This document shows, piece after piece, positions 26,634-35,080 of a DNA stretch of 64,000 nucleotides (within the stretch, counting starts at the first letter, position 1; each line of letters starts with the position of its first letter). The translations under genes were made by a program, and so were the position numbers. The stretch is taken from NCBI GenBank assembly GCA_937995345.1, contig CALKKS010000007.1, positions 230,791 to 294,790 of the forward strand. The letters are read 5' to 3'. The notes below the pieces were generated by a model, which saw nothing but the letters and a program-made list of their open reading frames with translations, ran no database searches and was not told the DNA's origin. This DNA comes from an uncultured Collinsella sp. (GTDB lineage Bacteria > Actinomycetota > Coriobacteriia > Coriobacteriales > Coriobacteriaceae).

Positions 26634-26690
26634 CATATGAACATGCGCTCATATAACTTGCTTCCGATTATATGAGCGCATGTTCATATG
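26634..26690 (-). promoter_or_regulatory. double ArsR operator
   Basis: CATATGAACATGCGCTCATATAA (26634-26656, given as 20 central bases ATATGAACATGCGCTCATAT) is the exact reverse complement of 26668-26690. Each half is itself an imperfect palindrome of the TATGAAC-n-CTCATA type, so two repressor dimers can bind side by side, covering the arsR promoter. Confidence 0.85.
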
Positions 26691-27010
26691 TCAATGTTAT
26701 TTGTGGCGTTATTTGATAATTGCTTGCCGCCGAAGTGGGATTTTTCTAGTTGCGCATGGCTCGGTTCATCGTCCATCTGCAAAAATGGAGTTGCGCGGTC
26801 GATGGGCTATTCTCGGATTCCCCGAAAGTGCGCATTTGGTTGATATTGATTCAAATAACTGTTTAATAATGCAATAAATTGCTTAATCAATATATTTAAG
26901 CGTGCTGTTTCAGTATTTGGAGAGCCGGATTGAGCCATTTGAGGATGACTCGCGTGCTGCCGTGACCGCGCAACTCGAAAATTGCAGTCGGGCAAATGCG
27001 GAAACAGGTT
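26691..27010. repeat. 320-bp AT-richer gap with 25-bp inverted ends
   Basis: A motif with consensus CCGCGCAACTCGAAAAATGCAG occurs inverted at 26774-26798 and direct at 26966-26987, enclosing about 215 bp with no reading frame that I trust. The same pair arrangement occurs on the other side of the next gene (28393-28589). The inside is AT-rich (TTAATAATGCAATAAATTGC). A MITE-like element is possible. Confidence 0.5.
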
Positions 27011-28219
27011 TTAGAACAGCAGGCCCTCGATCAAATCGACAATCATGTCGTCTTCAGTGCGCGGGCCGACAGATTTCGCGTGCGGGCTAGCATCGTCAAC
27101 CAGGTTCATCTCCTCAGCTAGTTCGTCAACATGCTGCATGTCATCGGGTTCGGGGGCCTCGTTGATGCTCGGGTCGTCAACCTGCGGATACTGGCTCGCA
27201 ATTTCTTGCTCTGTTGCCTGCGCCTCTCTGCGCTCTCCGAGGATTCGGCGACCATATTCGAAGTACCGCCGCAAGACAAATTGGCGAAGATCCTCCTGGA
27301 GGGCTGGGAAGTCATCCGGGAGACGCCCGGGGCAGATCTTCTCGCGAATGCGAATCGCTTCCATAACCCGTCTAAAGGCGGACTGTTTGAAAAATGAATG
27401 GCGACTGATAGTGATAACGGCATACCCCATGTTTCGAAGCGTGTTTCGACGCTCCTCATCAATCGCCTGCTGCTCGGGCTCATCATGGAAAAATCCGTTG
27501 TACTCGATGTCGGTCATTGATTTTTCGAGCAGCGCGTCGAAGTAGAATACGGTGCGCCTCGTAAGGGCAGAGTACCTTTTGGGAACTGGGACCGGAAAGT
27601 CGGTTTTGATGGCGCGAATACCAAAGCCGCCCACGGATTTGGGCATTGTGAGCATCATGACGAAAGCCGTTTCGAGCGGAGAGCGGCAGCCGTCGCGCAC
27701 ATATCCAAGCGCCTTGATTGCATTGTTTGAGCCGCGATAGCCCGATGCCTGGGAAAAGAAGTTCCTGAGCGCTTCGGTATTGGTTAGGGCGGGGCGCTCA
27801 CGATATCCTGTTTCGTTGGATGCGTCGAGTGCGTAGGAGCCACAGATTTCAAAGTAGTATTCAACAAGTTCCCGAAGGCTGAGATCGTTTGCGGCTTGCA
27901 GGGCGCATAGTTTGATGTCAACGATATAGACGCCCGCCGCGAGCTCAAGGTAACTTTCTGAGTCGAAGGTATAGCGTGTACGATGGCAAACGCATCTATC
28001 GCAATGCCTTCGGGCGTTATTTGAGTACGTCAGGACGTGGATGGTTTTGGATTCGATGCCTTTTCCGTTTAGCCACGATTGGGCCGTCTGCAGGTCGGGC
28101 TCGGTTGGGATGGATGCCCTGATCTTTTCCATGGGTATGTGATCGGTCGTGAATAGCGCGACCGACTCGGCTGCTTGGTATACGGCCCGTGCCGTGGCAT
28201 GTGACAGAACGATTCCCAT
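27011..28219 (-). CDS. DUF559/Vsr-like nuclease-fold protein, paralogue A
   Basis: A 402-residue protein of the actinobacterial type often annotated as AbiEi-like or DUF559. A divergent N-terminal half contains a Cys pair (CDRCVCHR). The motif SPLETAFVMML is followed by VGGFGIRA, then FYFDALLEKSMTDIEYNG...DEERRNTLRNMGYAVITI. That is the D...ExxxG...R order of the Vsr/DUF559 endonuclease fold. The acidic C-terminal tail is unique. No convincing RBS precedes the ATG at 28219. It is paralogous to 36456-37505 and is flanked by inverted-repeat pairs. Function unknown; a defence or toxin-antitoxin role is only a guess. Confidence 0.6.
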   Translation of the reverse strand: MGIVLSHATARAVYQAAESVALFTTDHIPMEKIRASIPTEPDLQTAQSWLNGKGIESKTIHVLTYSNNARRHCDRCVCHRTRYTFDSESYLELAAGVYIVDIKLCALQAANDLSLRELVEYYFEICGSYALDASNETGYRERPALTNTEALRNFFSQASGYRGSNNAIKALGYVRDGCRSPLETAFVMMLTMPKSVGGFGIRAIKTDFPVPVPKRYSALTRRTVFYFDALLEKSMTDIEYNGFFHDEPEQQAIDEERRNTLRNMGYAVITISRHSFFKQSAFRRVMEAIRIREKICPGRLPDDFPALQEDLRQFVLRRYFEYGRRILGERREAQATEQEIASQYPQVDDPSINEAPEPDDMQHVDELAEEMNLVDDASPHAKSVGPRTEDDMIVDLIEGLLF

Positions 28220-28392
28220 ATGCGCATCATGACATAGCTTGTGCTCTGCACGCTGAGGGCATCGGGCAACGGTGCCGAAACGCGGCGCATCTTCTGTGAG
28301 CGGTAGTTTTCACCCGATGCGCGGTTGAACGGTCGGCGCCAATGGAGAGTTTTCTGTCACTTGGCCTCATTTGGGCGAATTCCTGTAGATGT

Positions 28393-28589
28393 CATCTGCA
28401 TTTTTCGAGTTAGGCGGTTTTGACTCATGTAAAAAAGTCGATGGAGCTGCGTCTGTCGTGCAATTTTTGACCGGAACCAGGTGTTAGGGCGCCAGACCAG
28501 TCGGTTTCAGAATGGGTTTTGGCTCCGTAACGGCGAAAAAGGCTTCGGCGGGGAGCTGAGTAAACCGCGCAACTCAAAAAATGTAGATG
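28393..28589. repeat. MITE-like segment with 25-bp inverted ends
   Basis: CATCTGCATTTTTCGAGTTAG...(28393-28417) is inverted relative to CCGCGCAACTCAAAAAATG...(28565-28589). Inside lies GGTTTTGGCTCC...GCGAAAAAGGCTTC, a segment also found at 37540-37561 behind the paralogous gene. No gene is seen in the 28220-28741 gap. Confidence 0.55.
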
Positions 28590-28741
28590 GGCGTATTTCA
28601 AAATGAGTGGCAGGCAGCGTTCTTTGCAGCGAGAATGCAAGACGGGGCGCGGTCGAAAGGCCGTGCTCCGCCTTCTGCTCGTTCGTCTGGTTTGCTGCTA
28701 TTTGCGCTGTGCCGTTATGAGTGTTATCGCGAGCGACTTCA

Positions 28742-29710
28742 CTACTTCGCAAACAGGTTCTTGAGGTTGAACTCGGCCTGGACGGTACGGAGCATGAGGT
28801 CGGTGTCGTCGAGGCCCAGGTGCTGCTCGTTGGCGTCGGCGGCGAGGGTGCCACGGCGGCGCGCCCAGTTCTCGAGCGCAGCGGGCGCGGACTCGCGGGG
28901 GAGCGAGCGCACATCGGCGTCCAGGCTGCGGCAGATCTGGCGCGAGTCGATGACGATGATCTTGCCTGCGCGGCGTGCCTCGGCGTAACCGTCCAGATGA
29001 ATTTTGAACCAGCTGTCCTCGAAGGCAGCATTGTGTGCCATGTACGGGTACTTCTTCATGAGCTTGAGCAGCTGCTTCTGCAGCTCCTTGTTCTCGCGGA
29101 ACGGCTTTTTGCCGTCGATGTCGTCCCAGGTGATGTGATGGATGTTCGATAGCGGCACATCCTCGCCGCGGTAGATGTCGGGCAGGCCGCAGTAGTGTGC
29201 TTCGGCGTCATGCGGCACGGCGTCGCTGGTGAGATCCATGATCTCCCAGCCCACGTTGATGATGTAGCCACGCTCGGGCGCGCGACCGGTGGTCTCGATG
29301 TCGATGCCCAACACCGTGCCTTGGATGGGCTTGCGGGCATAGGCCACGCCGAGTGCATCGCGGTCACCGCGGATCTCGCGCATGACCGATGCGGCGGTAC
29401 GCTTTTGCATCTTACCGATGGCCGCGCAGGTGTCGGCGTCGGACAGGCCGCGCGAGAGCGTCGCGGGCGTCACGTTGCGCAGGCGCGCCTCGCCAATCTG
29501 GTCGCACAGGTCGCGGTTGCGGTCGGCCAGGTCGCGCACGGTGGCAAAGTCGAAGCCGGGGTCGCCCTCGGCGGTAAAGTACTCGGTCTCGAGCACCTTG
29601 AGGGCCTCCTCGCCCTTCTGGCGCTCGGACTCCATGGCGCCGTGATCGCCGTAGATAAACATGGGGATAAACGGCTGACGCTCGTATTCGAGTGCTTGCG
29701 ATACGTTCAT
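28742..29710 (-). CDS. DEDDh-family 3'-5' exonuclease
   Basis: A 322-residue protein with a C-terminal exonuclease domain of the DnaQ/RNase T superfamily. Exo I is GIDIETTG (about residue 135 on), exo II is AHNAAFEDSWF, and exo III is HLGLDDTD with its histidine, so all four acidic residues and the DEDDh His are present. The N-terminal 130 residues are helical and charged and match nothing I know; they mention FIYGDHGAMESERQKGEE. It probably trims DNA or RNA ends. Monocistronic, divergent from the exporter gene. Confidence 0.8.
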   Translation of the reverse strand: MNVSQALEYERQPFIPMFIYGDHGAMESERQKGEEALKVLETEYFTAEGDPGFDFATVRDLADRNRDLCDQIGEARLRNVTPATLSRGLSDADTCAAIGKMQKRTAASVMREIRGDRDALGVAYARKPIQGTVLGIDIETTGRAPERGYIINVGWEIMDLTSDAVPHDAEAHYCGLPDIYRGEDVPLSNIHHITWDDIDGKKPFRENKELQKQLLKLMKKYPYMAHNAAFEDSWFKIHLDGYAEARRAGKIIVIDSRQICRSLDADVRSLPRESAPAALENWARRRGTLAADANEQHLGLDDTDLMLRTVQAEFNLKNLFAK

Positions 29711-29843
29711 ATACTGCTCCTTGGACGGGCCGCGTCGCGCGGCTCGGGGTTACTGAGTTGTGGCGAGATGATAGTTTACCATGGGCAACTATTGGCACCG
29801 CGCCCGGGACAACTACAATACCCTAGTCGACCGCTAGGACTTT

Positions 29844-29849
29844 TACAAT
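29844..29849 (+). promoter_or_regulatory. candidate -10 of the metal exporter gene
   Basis: TACAAT lies 33 bp before the ATG at 29882. It is preceded by the near-palindrome CCTAGTCGACCGCTAGG at 29822-29838, which could be an operator. No strong -35 was seen. Confidence 0.3.
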
Positions 29850-29881
29850 GTTGCCGAAAGACACGAAAGGTTCCATCCGTC

Positions 29882-30970
29882 ATGGATTTACTGATTGATA
29901 TTCTGCTTGACGCCGGCAAGGACACGCTGTCCCTGGTGCCGTTTTTGTTGGTGACGTATCTGGCCCTCGAGACCCTGGAACACGTCGCGGGCGACCGCGT
30001 TAACGGCGCCATCAAGCGCGCTGGTGCCGCGGGTCCGGTGGTTGGCTCGTTGTTGGGCATGGTGCCGCAGTGCGGCTTTTCGGCAATGGCGGCCACGCTG
30101 TACGCCGGCCGCGTCGTGACGCTGGGCACGCTGGTTGCGGTTTTCCTCTCGACCTCAGACGAAATGCTGCCGCTGCTGCTTGCCGAGCAGGTTTCCGTGC
30201 AGACCATGGCGTTGCTTCTGGCTTCGAAGGCACTGATCGCGCTGGTTACGGGCTTTATCGTGGACGCCGCCATTCGCGGCCTGCGTCGTAACGCTCGCGC
30301 GCATGCGGCGATTCGCCGTACCGTGCTGGGAATCGCGGCCAACCCGGCCCACGTGAACTGCGCGCACGATGACCACAGCGGTGGCGACATCATTGACGAG
30401 GTGGCCGAGGCGGGCGTGAGCGCCGATCACATCCACGAGCTGTGCGAGCGCGACCATTGCGGCTGCGACGATGACGAGGGCGAACCCGACCACGGACACG
30501 GCCACGATCACGGTCATGAAGGCGAGCATGAACACCACCACGGCCACGGTCACTCCCACTCACACGAAGGCGCGCCCGTCGTGTCGATCATCCGCAGCGC
30601 AATCTCGCACACCGTGCAGGTTTCGGTATTCATTTTCCTGGTGACGCTGATTCTGGTCGCCGTGTTCGAGACCTTTGGTGAGTCGGCAATCGAGCAGTTC
30701 CTGCGCGGCAATGAGACGATCGCCGTCCTGGGCTCGGCGCTTGTCGGTCTGATCCCCAACTGCTCTGCCAGCGTCGTTATTACGCAGTTGTACCTCGAAG
30801 GTGCGCTGCAGCTGGCGCCGATGCTCGCCGGCACGCTCATCTCTGCCGGCGTGGGCTACCTGGTGCTGTTCCGCACCAACCGTAGCGCCCGCGAAAACGC
30901 CCTGTTCCTGGTCATGATGTATGTCATCGGTGCCGGCTGGGGACTCATCTTATCCGCCTGTGGCCTCTAA
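29882..30970 (+). CDS. putative heavy-metal/manganese exporter with His-rich loop (ArsP_2/DUF2899-like)
   Basis: A 362-residue membrane protein with two halves of about four to five helices each. Both halves carry a similar signature: GMVPQCGFSAM in the first and GLIPNCSASVV in the second, as in the putative 10-TM heavy-metal exporter family. The central loop (about residues 150-235) is packed with His, Asp, Glu and Cys (HGHGHDHGHEGEHEHHHGHG), clearly a metal-binding stretch. The start at 29882 follows AAAGG. Substrate unproven. It ends against an inverted repeat shared with the convergent DUF188 gene. Confidence 0.75.
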   Translation: MDLLIDILLDAGKDTLSLVPFLLVTYLALETLEHVAGDRVNGAIKRAGAAGPVVGSLLGMVPQCGFSAMAATLYAGRVVTLGTLVAVFLSTSDEMLPLLLAEQVSVQTMALLLASKALIALVTGFIVDAAIRGLRRNARAHAAIRRTVLGIAANPAHVNCAHDDHSGGDIIDEVAEAGVSADHIHELCERDHCGCDDDEGEPDHGHGHDHGHEGEHEHHHGHGHSHSHEGAPVVSIIRSAISHTVQVSVFIFLVTLILVAVFETFGESAIEQFLRGNETIAVLGSALVGLIPNCSASVVITQLYLEGALQLAPMLAGTLISAGVGYLVLFRTNRSARENALFLVMMYVIGAGWGLILSACGL

Positions 30971-31072
30971 GTAGATTTTTGGGACATGACTTAAAATCTA
31001 CCCTTATGACCAGGGCATTTCTCACAGTCAAAAACAAAAAGGTAGATTTTTAGGCATGTCCCAAAAATCTAC
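30971..31072. repeat. nested inverted repeat, GTAGATTTTTGGGACATG
   Basis: Outer arms 30971-30988 and 31055-31072 are perfect 18-bp complements. Inner arms AAAATCTACC (30993-31002) and GGTAGATTTT (31041-31050) are inverted versions of the same half-motif. It fills the space between the convergent exporter and DUF188 genes and probably terminates both. Confidence 0.8.
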
Positions 31073-31077
31073 CTTGG

Positions 31078-31560
31078 TTAGTGTAGTAGCTCGGCAAGGT
31101 TGCGCTTAAAGCGGGATCGGTCCTCGCTGGTGAAGGCTGCCGGTCCGCGGGTGCGACCGCCGGCGCGGCGCACCTTCTTTTCCTCGTGACGGATAAACAG
31201 CTGCATGTCGATAGTTGCCTTGTCGTAGACGCGCCCGCGCACGCCGATGGCGGCGGCATCGCGTCCGAGCACCATGCTCGCTAGGCCTATGTCCTGCGTC
31301 ACGACCACGTCGCCAGCCTTCAGGCGCTCGACAATGGCAAAGTCGGCGCTATCGGCTCCCACACTCACATCGAGTGTCGTGACCCAAAAGCCCCGACGCG
31401 CATGCTCGGGGTCGCGCGGATCGTCGCGGCGAATGTGGCGTTCCAGGTTCTGCGTGCTGTTGCCGGCGATAACGACGGCGACGCCCGCCCTCCGCGCGCA
31501 GTCAATCGACTCGCGCGTGACCGGGCAGGCGTCGGCATCAATAAAAAGCGTCTTTGGCAT
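31078..31560 (-). CDS. DUF188/UPF0178 (YaiI/YqxD) family protein
   Basis: A 160-residue protein with the family opening FIDADACPV and later ADFAIVERLKAGDVVVTQDIGLA, a PIN-like acidic arrangement suggesting a nuclease fold. DRSRFKRNLAELL closes the domain. Its function is not established in any species. The ATG at 31560 directly abuts the TAG of the DUF308 gene, so the two are translationally coupled. Confidence 0.88.
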   Translation of the reverse strand: MPKTLFIDADACPVTRESIDCARRAGVAVVIAGNSTQNLERHIRRDDPRDPEHARRGFWVTTLDVSVGADSADFAIVERLKAGDVVVTQDIGLASMVLGRDAAAIGVRGRVYDKATIDMQLFIRHEEKKVRRAGGRTRGPAAFTSEDRSRFKRNLAELLH

Positions 31561-32163
31561 CTAGCGCACCAGTTTGCCAAACTGAATGGCGCGAACAATG
31601 AGCGTCACGCCAAACACCAGCAGCGCGGCACCGCTAAAGATGACGAGCATCTTGGCCGACCACAGCGGATAGATAAACACGAACATGCTCGCGATGATGG
31701 AGAGTGCGCCGCTCAGGATGGCGAGGGCGCGGTTGGCGGAAAGCTCGGATTCCAGAATCGACATGACGCCCTCGACGATCCAGCCAAAGCCGGCGACGAC
31801 CACCACGAGTGTGGTGAGCGTCGCGGTCGAGAAGGCCTGGTTGCGCAGAATCACCACGCCGCCCAGAATGATGAGCAGGTTGGAGATGATGCTCGTAACG
31901 CGCCAGCCGGTGGGCAGCAGCGGCTCGAAAACAGCGGTAAACAGCCTGATCGCGGCCGTGATCACAAAGTAGATGCCCAAGACGGTCGTTAGGAAGACGA
32001 GGGACTTGGCGGGCGCAAACAGCAGTGCGATGCCGGCGACGAGCGCCAAGACGCCCGTGATGGCGTAAATCCAGCGCACGGCCTTGACGGCCTTGCCTGC
32101 CATGCTTTTCTCGTCAAATCCAAACGCGCTCGATTGCTTGTCATCGTTCTTAAAGATGCCCAT
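31561..32163 (-). CDS. DUF308 (HdeD-like) membrane protein
   Basis: A 200-residue membrane protein with six hydrophobic helices in three pairs, the DUF308/HdeD pattern. The N-terminus has about 30 hydrophilic residues. The helices contain VAGIALLFAP and AFGWIVEG-type repeats. HdeD relatives are linked to acid stress, but the role here is unknown. The start at 32163 follows AAAGGAG. It is first in a two-gene unit with the DUF188 gene. Confidence 0.82.
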   Translation of the reverse strand: MGIFKNDDKQSSAFGFDEKSMAGKAVKAVRWIYAITGVLALVAGIALLFAPAKSLVFLTTVLGIYFVITAAIRLFTAVFEPLLPTGWRVTSIISNLLIILGGVVILRNQAFSTATLTTLVVVVAGFGWIVEGVMSILESELSANRALAILSGALSIIASMFVFIYPLWSAKMLVIFSGAALLVFGVTLIVRAIQFGKLVR

Positions 32164-32397
32164 GATGTCTCCTTTCCGTGCGGCGTAAGCCGTAGCTCTT
32201 GCAACCAGTATCGCCCAAGGGCGCCGTCGCGTGGGGCGGAAAGGGCGAATGGGAGCCACACCTTCCCGAATTGTTATCTTTGTTCCCGTTTGGATGTGGG
32301 ATATTCAACAGGTGTAGAACATTGCAGCTCTGTTCGTTATTGCCTACGTTTTAGGTTAGATTTTCTAAAGGACAATTGGCTTGTATTGGGGGGTCCT

Positions 32398-33069
32398 ATG
32401 AACGAAGCAGTTCCCGCGGTGCCGGCGAGCGCCGAGTCGATGGCAAAACAGGGTTGCGAAAAGCTTGGCCTGGACACGTTTGACGCGCTGGTTCGCCGCG
32501 CCCGCACGTGCCGTCGATTTGACGAGTCCATGCGCGTGCCGCGCGAGTTTTTGCTCGAGCTGGCGGAGCTTGCGCATCTGGCTCCCTGTGGCGCCAACGC
32601 TCAGCGCCTGCGCTTTCATGTGGTGAGCGGTGCCGAGGACTGCGCTCGCGTGTTTGACGAGCTCGCGTGGGCCGGTGCGCTTAAGGATTGGCCGGGTCCT
32701 GCCGAGGGCGAGCGTCCGACCGGCTACATCGCGATTCTTGCCGAGCGCGCTGTTCCAGGTAAGCCCGCCGCGCCCATCACCGAGGTCGACACCGGCATTG
32801 CCGCCCAGACGATGATGCTCGCCGCTCGCAGCGCCACGCCCGAGGTGGCGGCATGCATGTTCAAGGCCTTTACGCCCCACGCGATTGCTGCCATGGGGCT
32901 CGATAACGACAAATACGAGCTCAAGCTGATCATGGCTTTTGGCGTGCCAGCCGAGACACAGGTGGTCGACGCGGTCGACTCCAACCCGGATGGCTCTATC
33001 AATTACTGGCGCGATGAGGCGCAGGTGCATCACGTGCCCAAGCGTCCGCTTGCCGACGTGCTGCTGTAG
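32398..33069 (+). CDS. nitroreductase-family flavoprotein
   Basis: A 223-residue nitroreductase-fold protein. RRARTCRRFDES and LAHLAPCGANAQRLRFHVV are the FMN-binding N-terminal blocks, and DTGIAAQTMMLAARS is the conserved central helix. FMN-dependent NAD(P)H oxidation of nitro compounds, quinones or other acceptors is the family activity; the true substrate is unknown. The start at 32398 follows a GGGGGG run. About 230 bp of noncoding DNA lies upstream. Confidence 0.83.
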   Translation: MNEAVPAVPASAESMAKQGCEKLGLDTFDALVRRARTCRRFDESMRVPREFLLELAELAHLAPCGANAQRLRFHVVSGAEDCARVFDELAWAGALKDWPGPAEGERPTGYIAILAERAVPGKPAAPITEVDTGIAAQTMMLAARSATPEVAACMFKAFTPHAIAAMGLDNDKYELKLIMAFGVPAETQVVDAVDSNPDGSINYWRDEAQVHHVPKRPLADVLL

Positions 33070-33100
33070 TTGCGCGTCGTTGAGGCGCGATCCGGCGGCA

Positions 33101-33135
33101 AAACCACCACAAAGGTGCCCGTTCCCTTCGTGGTG
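33101..33135. repeat. CCACCACAAAGG hairpin, copy 2
   Basis: CACCACAAAGG (33105-33115) pairs with CCTTCGTGGTG (33125-33135). The loop TGCCCGTTC is an inverted relative of the loop at 20391-20399. It ends 17 bp before the phosphatase start, so the hairpin may sit in the leader of that mRNA. Confidence 0.65.
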
Positions 33136-33152
33136 ATGCGAGGGGAGGACGT

Positions 33153-33695
33153 GTGGCCGATCTTTACTTGGTGCGGCATGGACAGACCGAGCTCAATGTG
33201 AAGAACATTTTGCAGGGCTGGCACGATTCGCCACTTACGGCGCGCGGGCGTGAGCAAGCGCTGGCGAGGCGTGCGGCGTTCGAGGACCGCGGCGTGACCT
33301 TTGACCATGTGTATTCGTCTCCGTTGGGGCGGGCGCGGTGTACGGCCGAGCTTATCGTTGGAGAGGGTCGTTCCATAGAGCTGGTCGATGAACTGCGCGA
33401 GTGGCATTTGGGTTCGTTGGAGGGCACATCAAACCGCGAGATGCCGGCGCAACCCTGGGGCGATTATCCGGTTGCCTTTGGTGGCGAGTCGGAAAGTGAG
33501 CTTCGCGCACGTATGGTCACGGCACTGTCCCACATCATGGCTCGGCCTCGGCACGACTGCGTGCTGGCAGTCTCCCACGGCTCTGCCTGCCAGGAGTTTC
33601 TTAGATGCGTGACCGGCGGGGGAGAGCAGCCCGACAACGGTGCCGTGCTTCATTTTGGCTATTGCGACGGGGCGTTTTCGCTCTTGGGTTGGTAA
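33153..33695 (+). CDS. histidine phosphatase family protein, first of a pair
   Basis: A 180-residue phosphoglycerate-mutase-like phosphatase. The catalytic motif is LVRHGQTELN near the N-terminus. SSPLGRARCTAELI is the second conserved block, and VSHGSACQEFL supplies the C-terminal His. It starts at GTG behind GGGGAGG. The next gene, 18 bp downstream, is a paralogue with the same order of motifs, pointing to a tandem duplication. Substrates unknown. Confidence 0.85.
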   Translation: MADLYLVRHGQTELNVKNILQGWHDSPLTARGREQALARRAAFEDRGVTFDHVYSSPLGRARCTAELIVGEGRSIELVDELREWHLGSLEGTSNREMPAQPWGDYPVAFGGESESELRARMVTALSHIMARPRHDCVLAVSHGSACQEFLRCVTGGGEQPDNGAVLHFGYCDGAFSLLGW

Positions 33696-33713
33696 CAAAC
33701 GAAAGGACCCCCT

Positions 33714-34349
33714 ATGAATAAAGACCTGTATCTGATCCGTCATGGACAGACGATATTTAACCTCAAGCGCATTATTCAGGGCTGGAGCGACTCGCCGCTT
33801 ACGCAGCTGGGATGCGACCAGGCGGCACGTGCCGGCATGTTCTTGCGTACGCGCGGCATTGAGCCCGATCACGCCTACACCTCCACACTTCATCGCACCG
33901 AGCAGACTATCGCCAACTTGTGGCCTGGCTTGGTGTATGAGCGCCTTGATGGCCTGCGCGAGTGGTTCTTTGGCGACTTTGAGGCCGAGCGCGTGATGCT
34001 TATGCCCGAGCGCCCGTGGCGCGACTTCTATTGCCAGTTTGGCGGCGAGGGCCAGATGCAGGTGCGCGAGCGCATGGTGGCGACGCTGACCGAGCTTATG
34101 CAGCGTCCGGACCATACGTGCGTGCTCGCGGTAAGCCATGGCTCGGCTATCAAGGAGTTTATGGATCACGTGAAGGGCGCGGCGGCAGACGAGCGCGACC
34201 GTGTGCCGGGCAACTGCTCGGTGCTGCATTTTGCGTTTGATGATGCGACGGATACGTTTGAACTGGTTGAGATCTTTACGCAGGAAGACTACGCGCGCGA
34301 ACTGGGGCTTGAGCCGCTCGTGGCGGCAGCAGGCCCGCGGCGGGGGTAG
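33714..34349 (+). CDS. histidine phosphatase family protein, second of a pair
   Basis: A 211-residue paralogue of the gene before it. LIRHGQTIFN, then IIQGWSDSPLT, STLHRTEQTIANL and VSHGSAIKEFMD align with the same blocks (the neighbour has ILQGWHDSPLT). It has about 30 additional C-terminal residues. GAAAGGAC precedes its start. Its stop is two bases from the end of the convergent DUF1015-like gene. Confidence 0.85.
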   Translation: MNKDLYLIRHGQTIFNLKRIIQGWSDSPLTQLGCDQAARAGMFLRTRGIEPDHAYTSTLHRTEQTIANLWPGLVYERLDGLREWFFGDFEAERVMLMPERPWRDFYCQFGGEGQMQVRERMVATLTELMQRPDHTCVLAVSHGSAIKEFMDHVKGAAADERDRVPGNCSVLHFAFDDATDTFELVEIFTQEDYARELGLEPLVAAAGPRRG

Positions 34350-34351
34350 CG

Positions 34352-35041
34352 TTAGAACCGCGCGATTTGGTGAGTGAGCAGGCCCGTTGGAACCTGCGGC
34401 GCGCCGCCGCTGACCTGCGCGGTGGGGAACAGCACGGCTACAGCAAAGTTGAACGGCTCTTTGCCGGAGTGGGCGCCGGCGGCGCGGGCCTCGTCGGCCA
34501 GGAGCTGTGCCGCCCCTGCCAGCGCGGCGGCGTAGGTGGGGTCGTCGGCCAGTGTCGGATCTGGTGCTTGGTCGAGCATAGCGCGGATGGCCCCGACGGC
34601 GTCCTCGCGCTTGACCTCCCACACGCGATGCGTAATGCCCGCGGGGTCGGTGACGGCGTAGAGTGATGCGCCCTCTTTGGCGGCGCCCAGGATGATATCC
34701 ATGACGGACGAGGCTTCGTAGGCGAGCGTCACAGGGCGCGGCTGCACCTTGAGCTCGGTTATCGCGTGTGCAGCGGCGAGTGCGTCGACGTTCTCGGCAG
34801 CAGCCTCGTCGCTGCCCGTCAGCACGTTAATCGGGCAAATCGCCACGACACCCGTCGCGCGCCCCGGCTCTCCTGAGCATTCGTACACGTAATACGCCGC
34901 GCCTGGATCCTTGAGCATCAGGCCGTCGGCGATGGCACCGCGCAGGGCGTCGTTGCCGCTCAGGATACCGCCCATCGCAGGCAACGCTTCGAGCACGCGG
35001 TCCTGAGCCGGTCGGATGCAGGGAAACGGAAGAGCTTTCAT
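34352..35041 (-). CDS. DUF1015-like protein, short
   Basis: A 229-residue protein whose opening ALPFPCIRPAQDRV and closing FNFAVAVLFPTAQ resemble the first and central parts of DUF1015 proteins, which are usually about 400 residues and often sit beside serA and serC. The middle contains IMDIILGAAKEG and ITHRVWEVKREDAV. Here serC-serA lies about 3 kb downstream on the same strand. A shortened or divergent member is inferred. Function unknown. Confidence 0.5.
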   Translation of the reverse strand: MKALPFPCIRPAQDRVLEALPAMGGILSGNDALRGAIADGLMLKDPGAAYYVYECSGEPGRATGVVAICPINVLTGSDEAAAENVDALAAAHAITELKVQPRPVTLAYEASSVMDIILGAAKEGASLYAVTDPAGITHRVWEVKREDAVGAIRAMLDQAPDPTLADDPTYAAALAGAAQLLADEARAAGAHSGKEPFNFAVAVLFPTAQVSGGAPQVPTGLLTHQIARF

Positions 35042-35080
35042 GGACGGTCCTAACGCGTGAGTCGGTTTGTTCGCGGCTTA

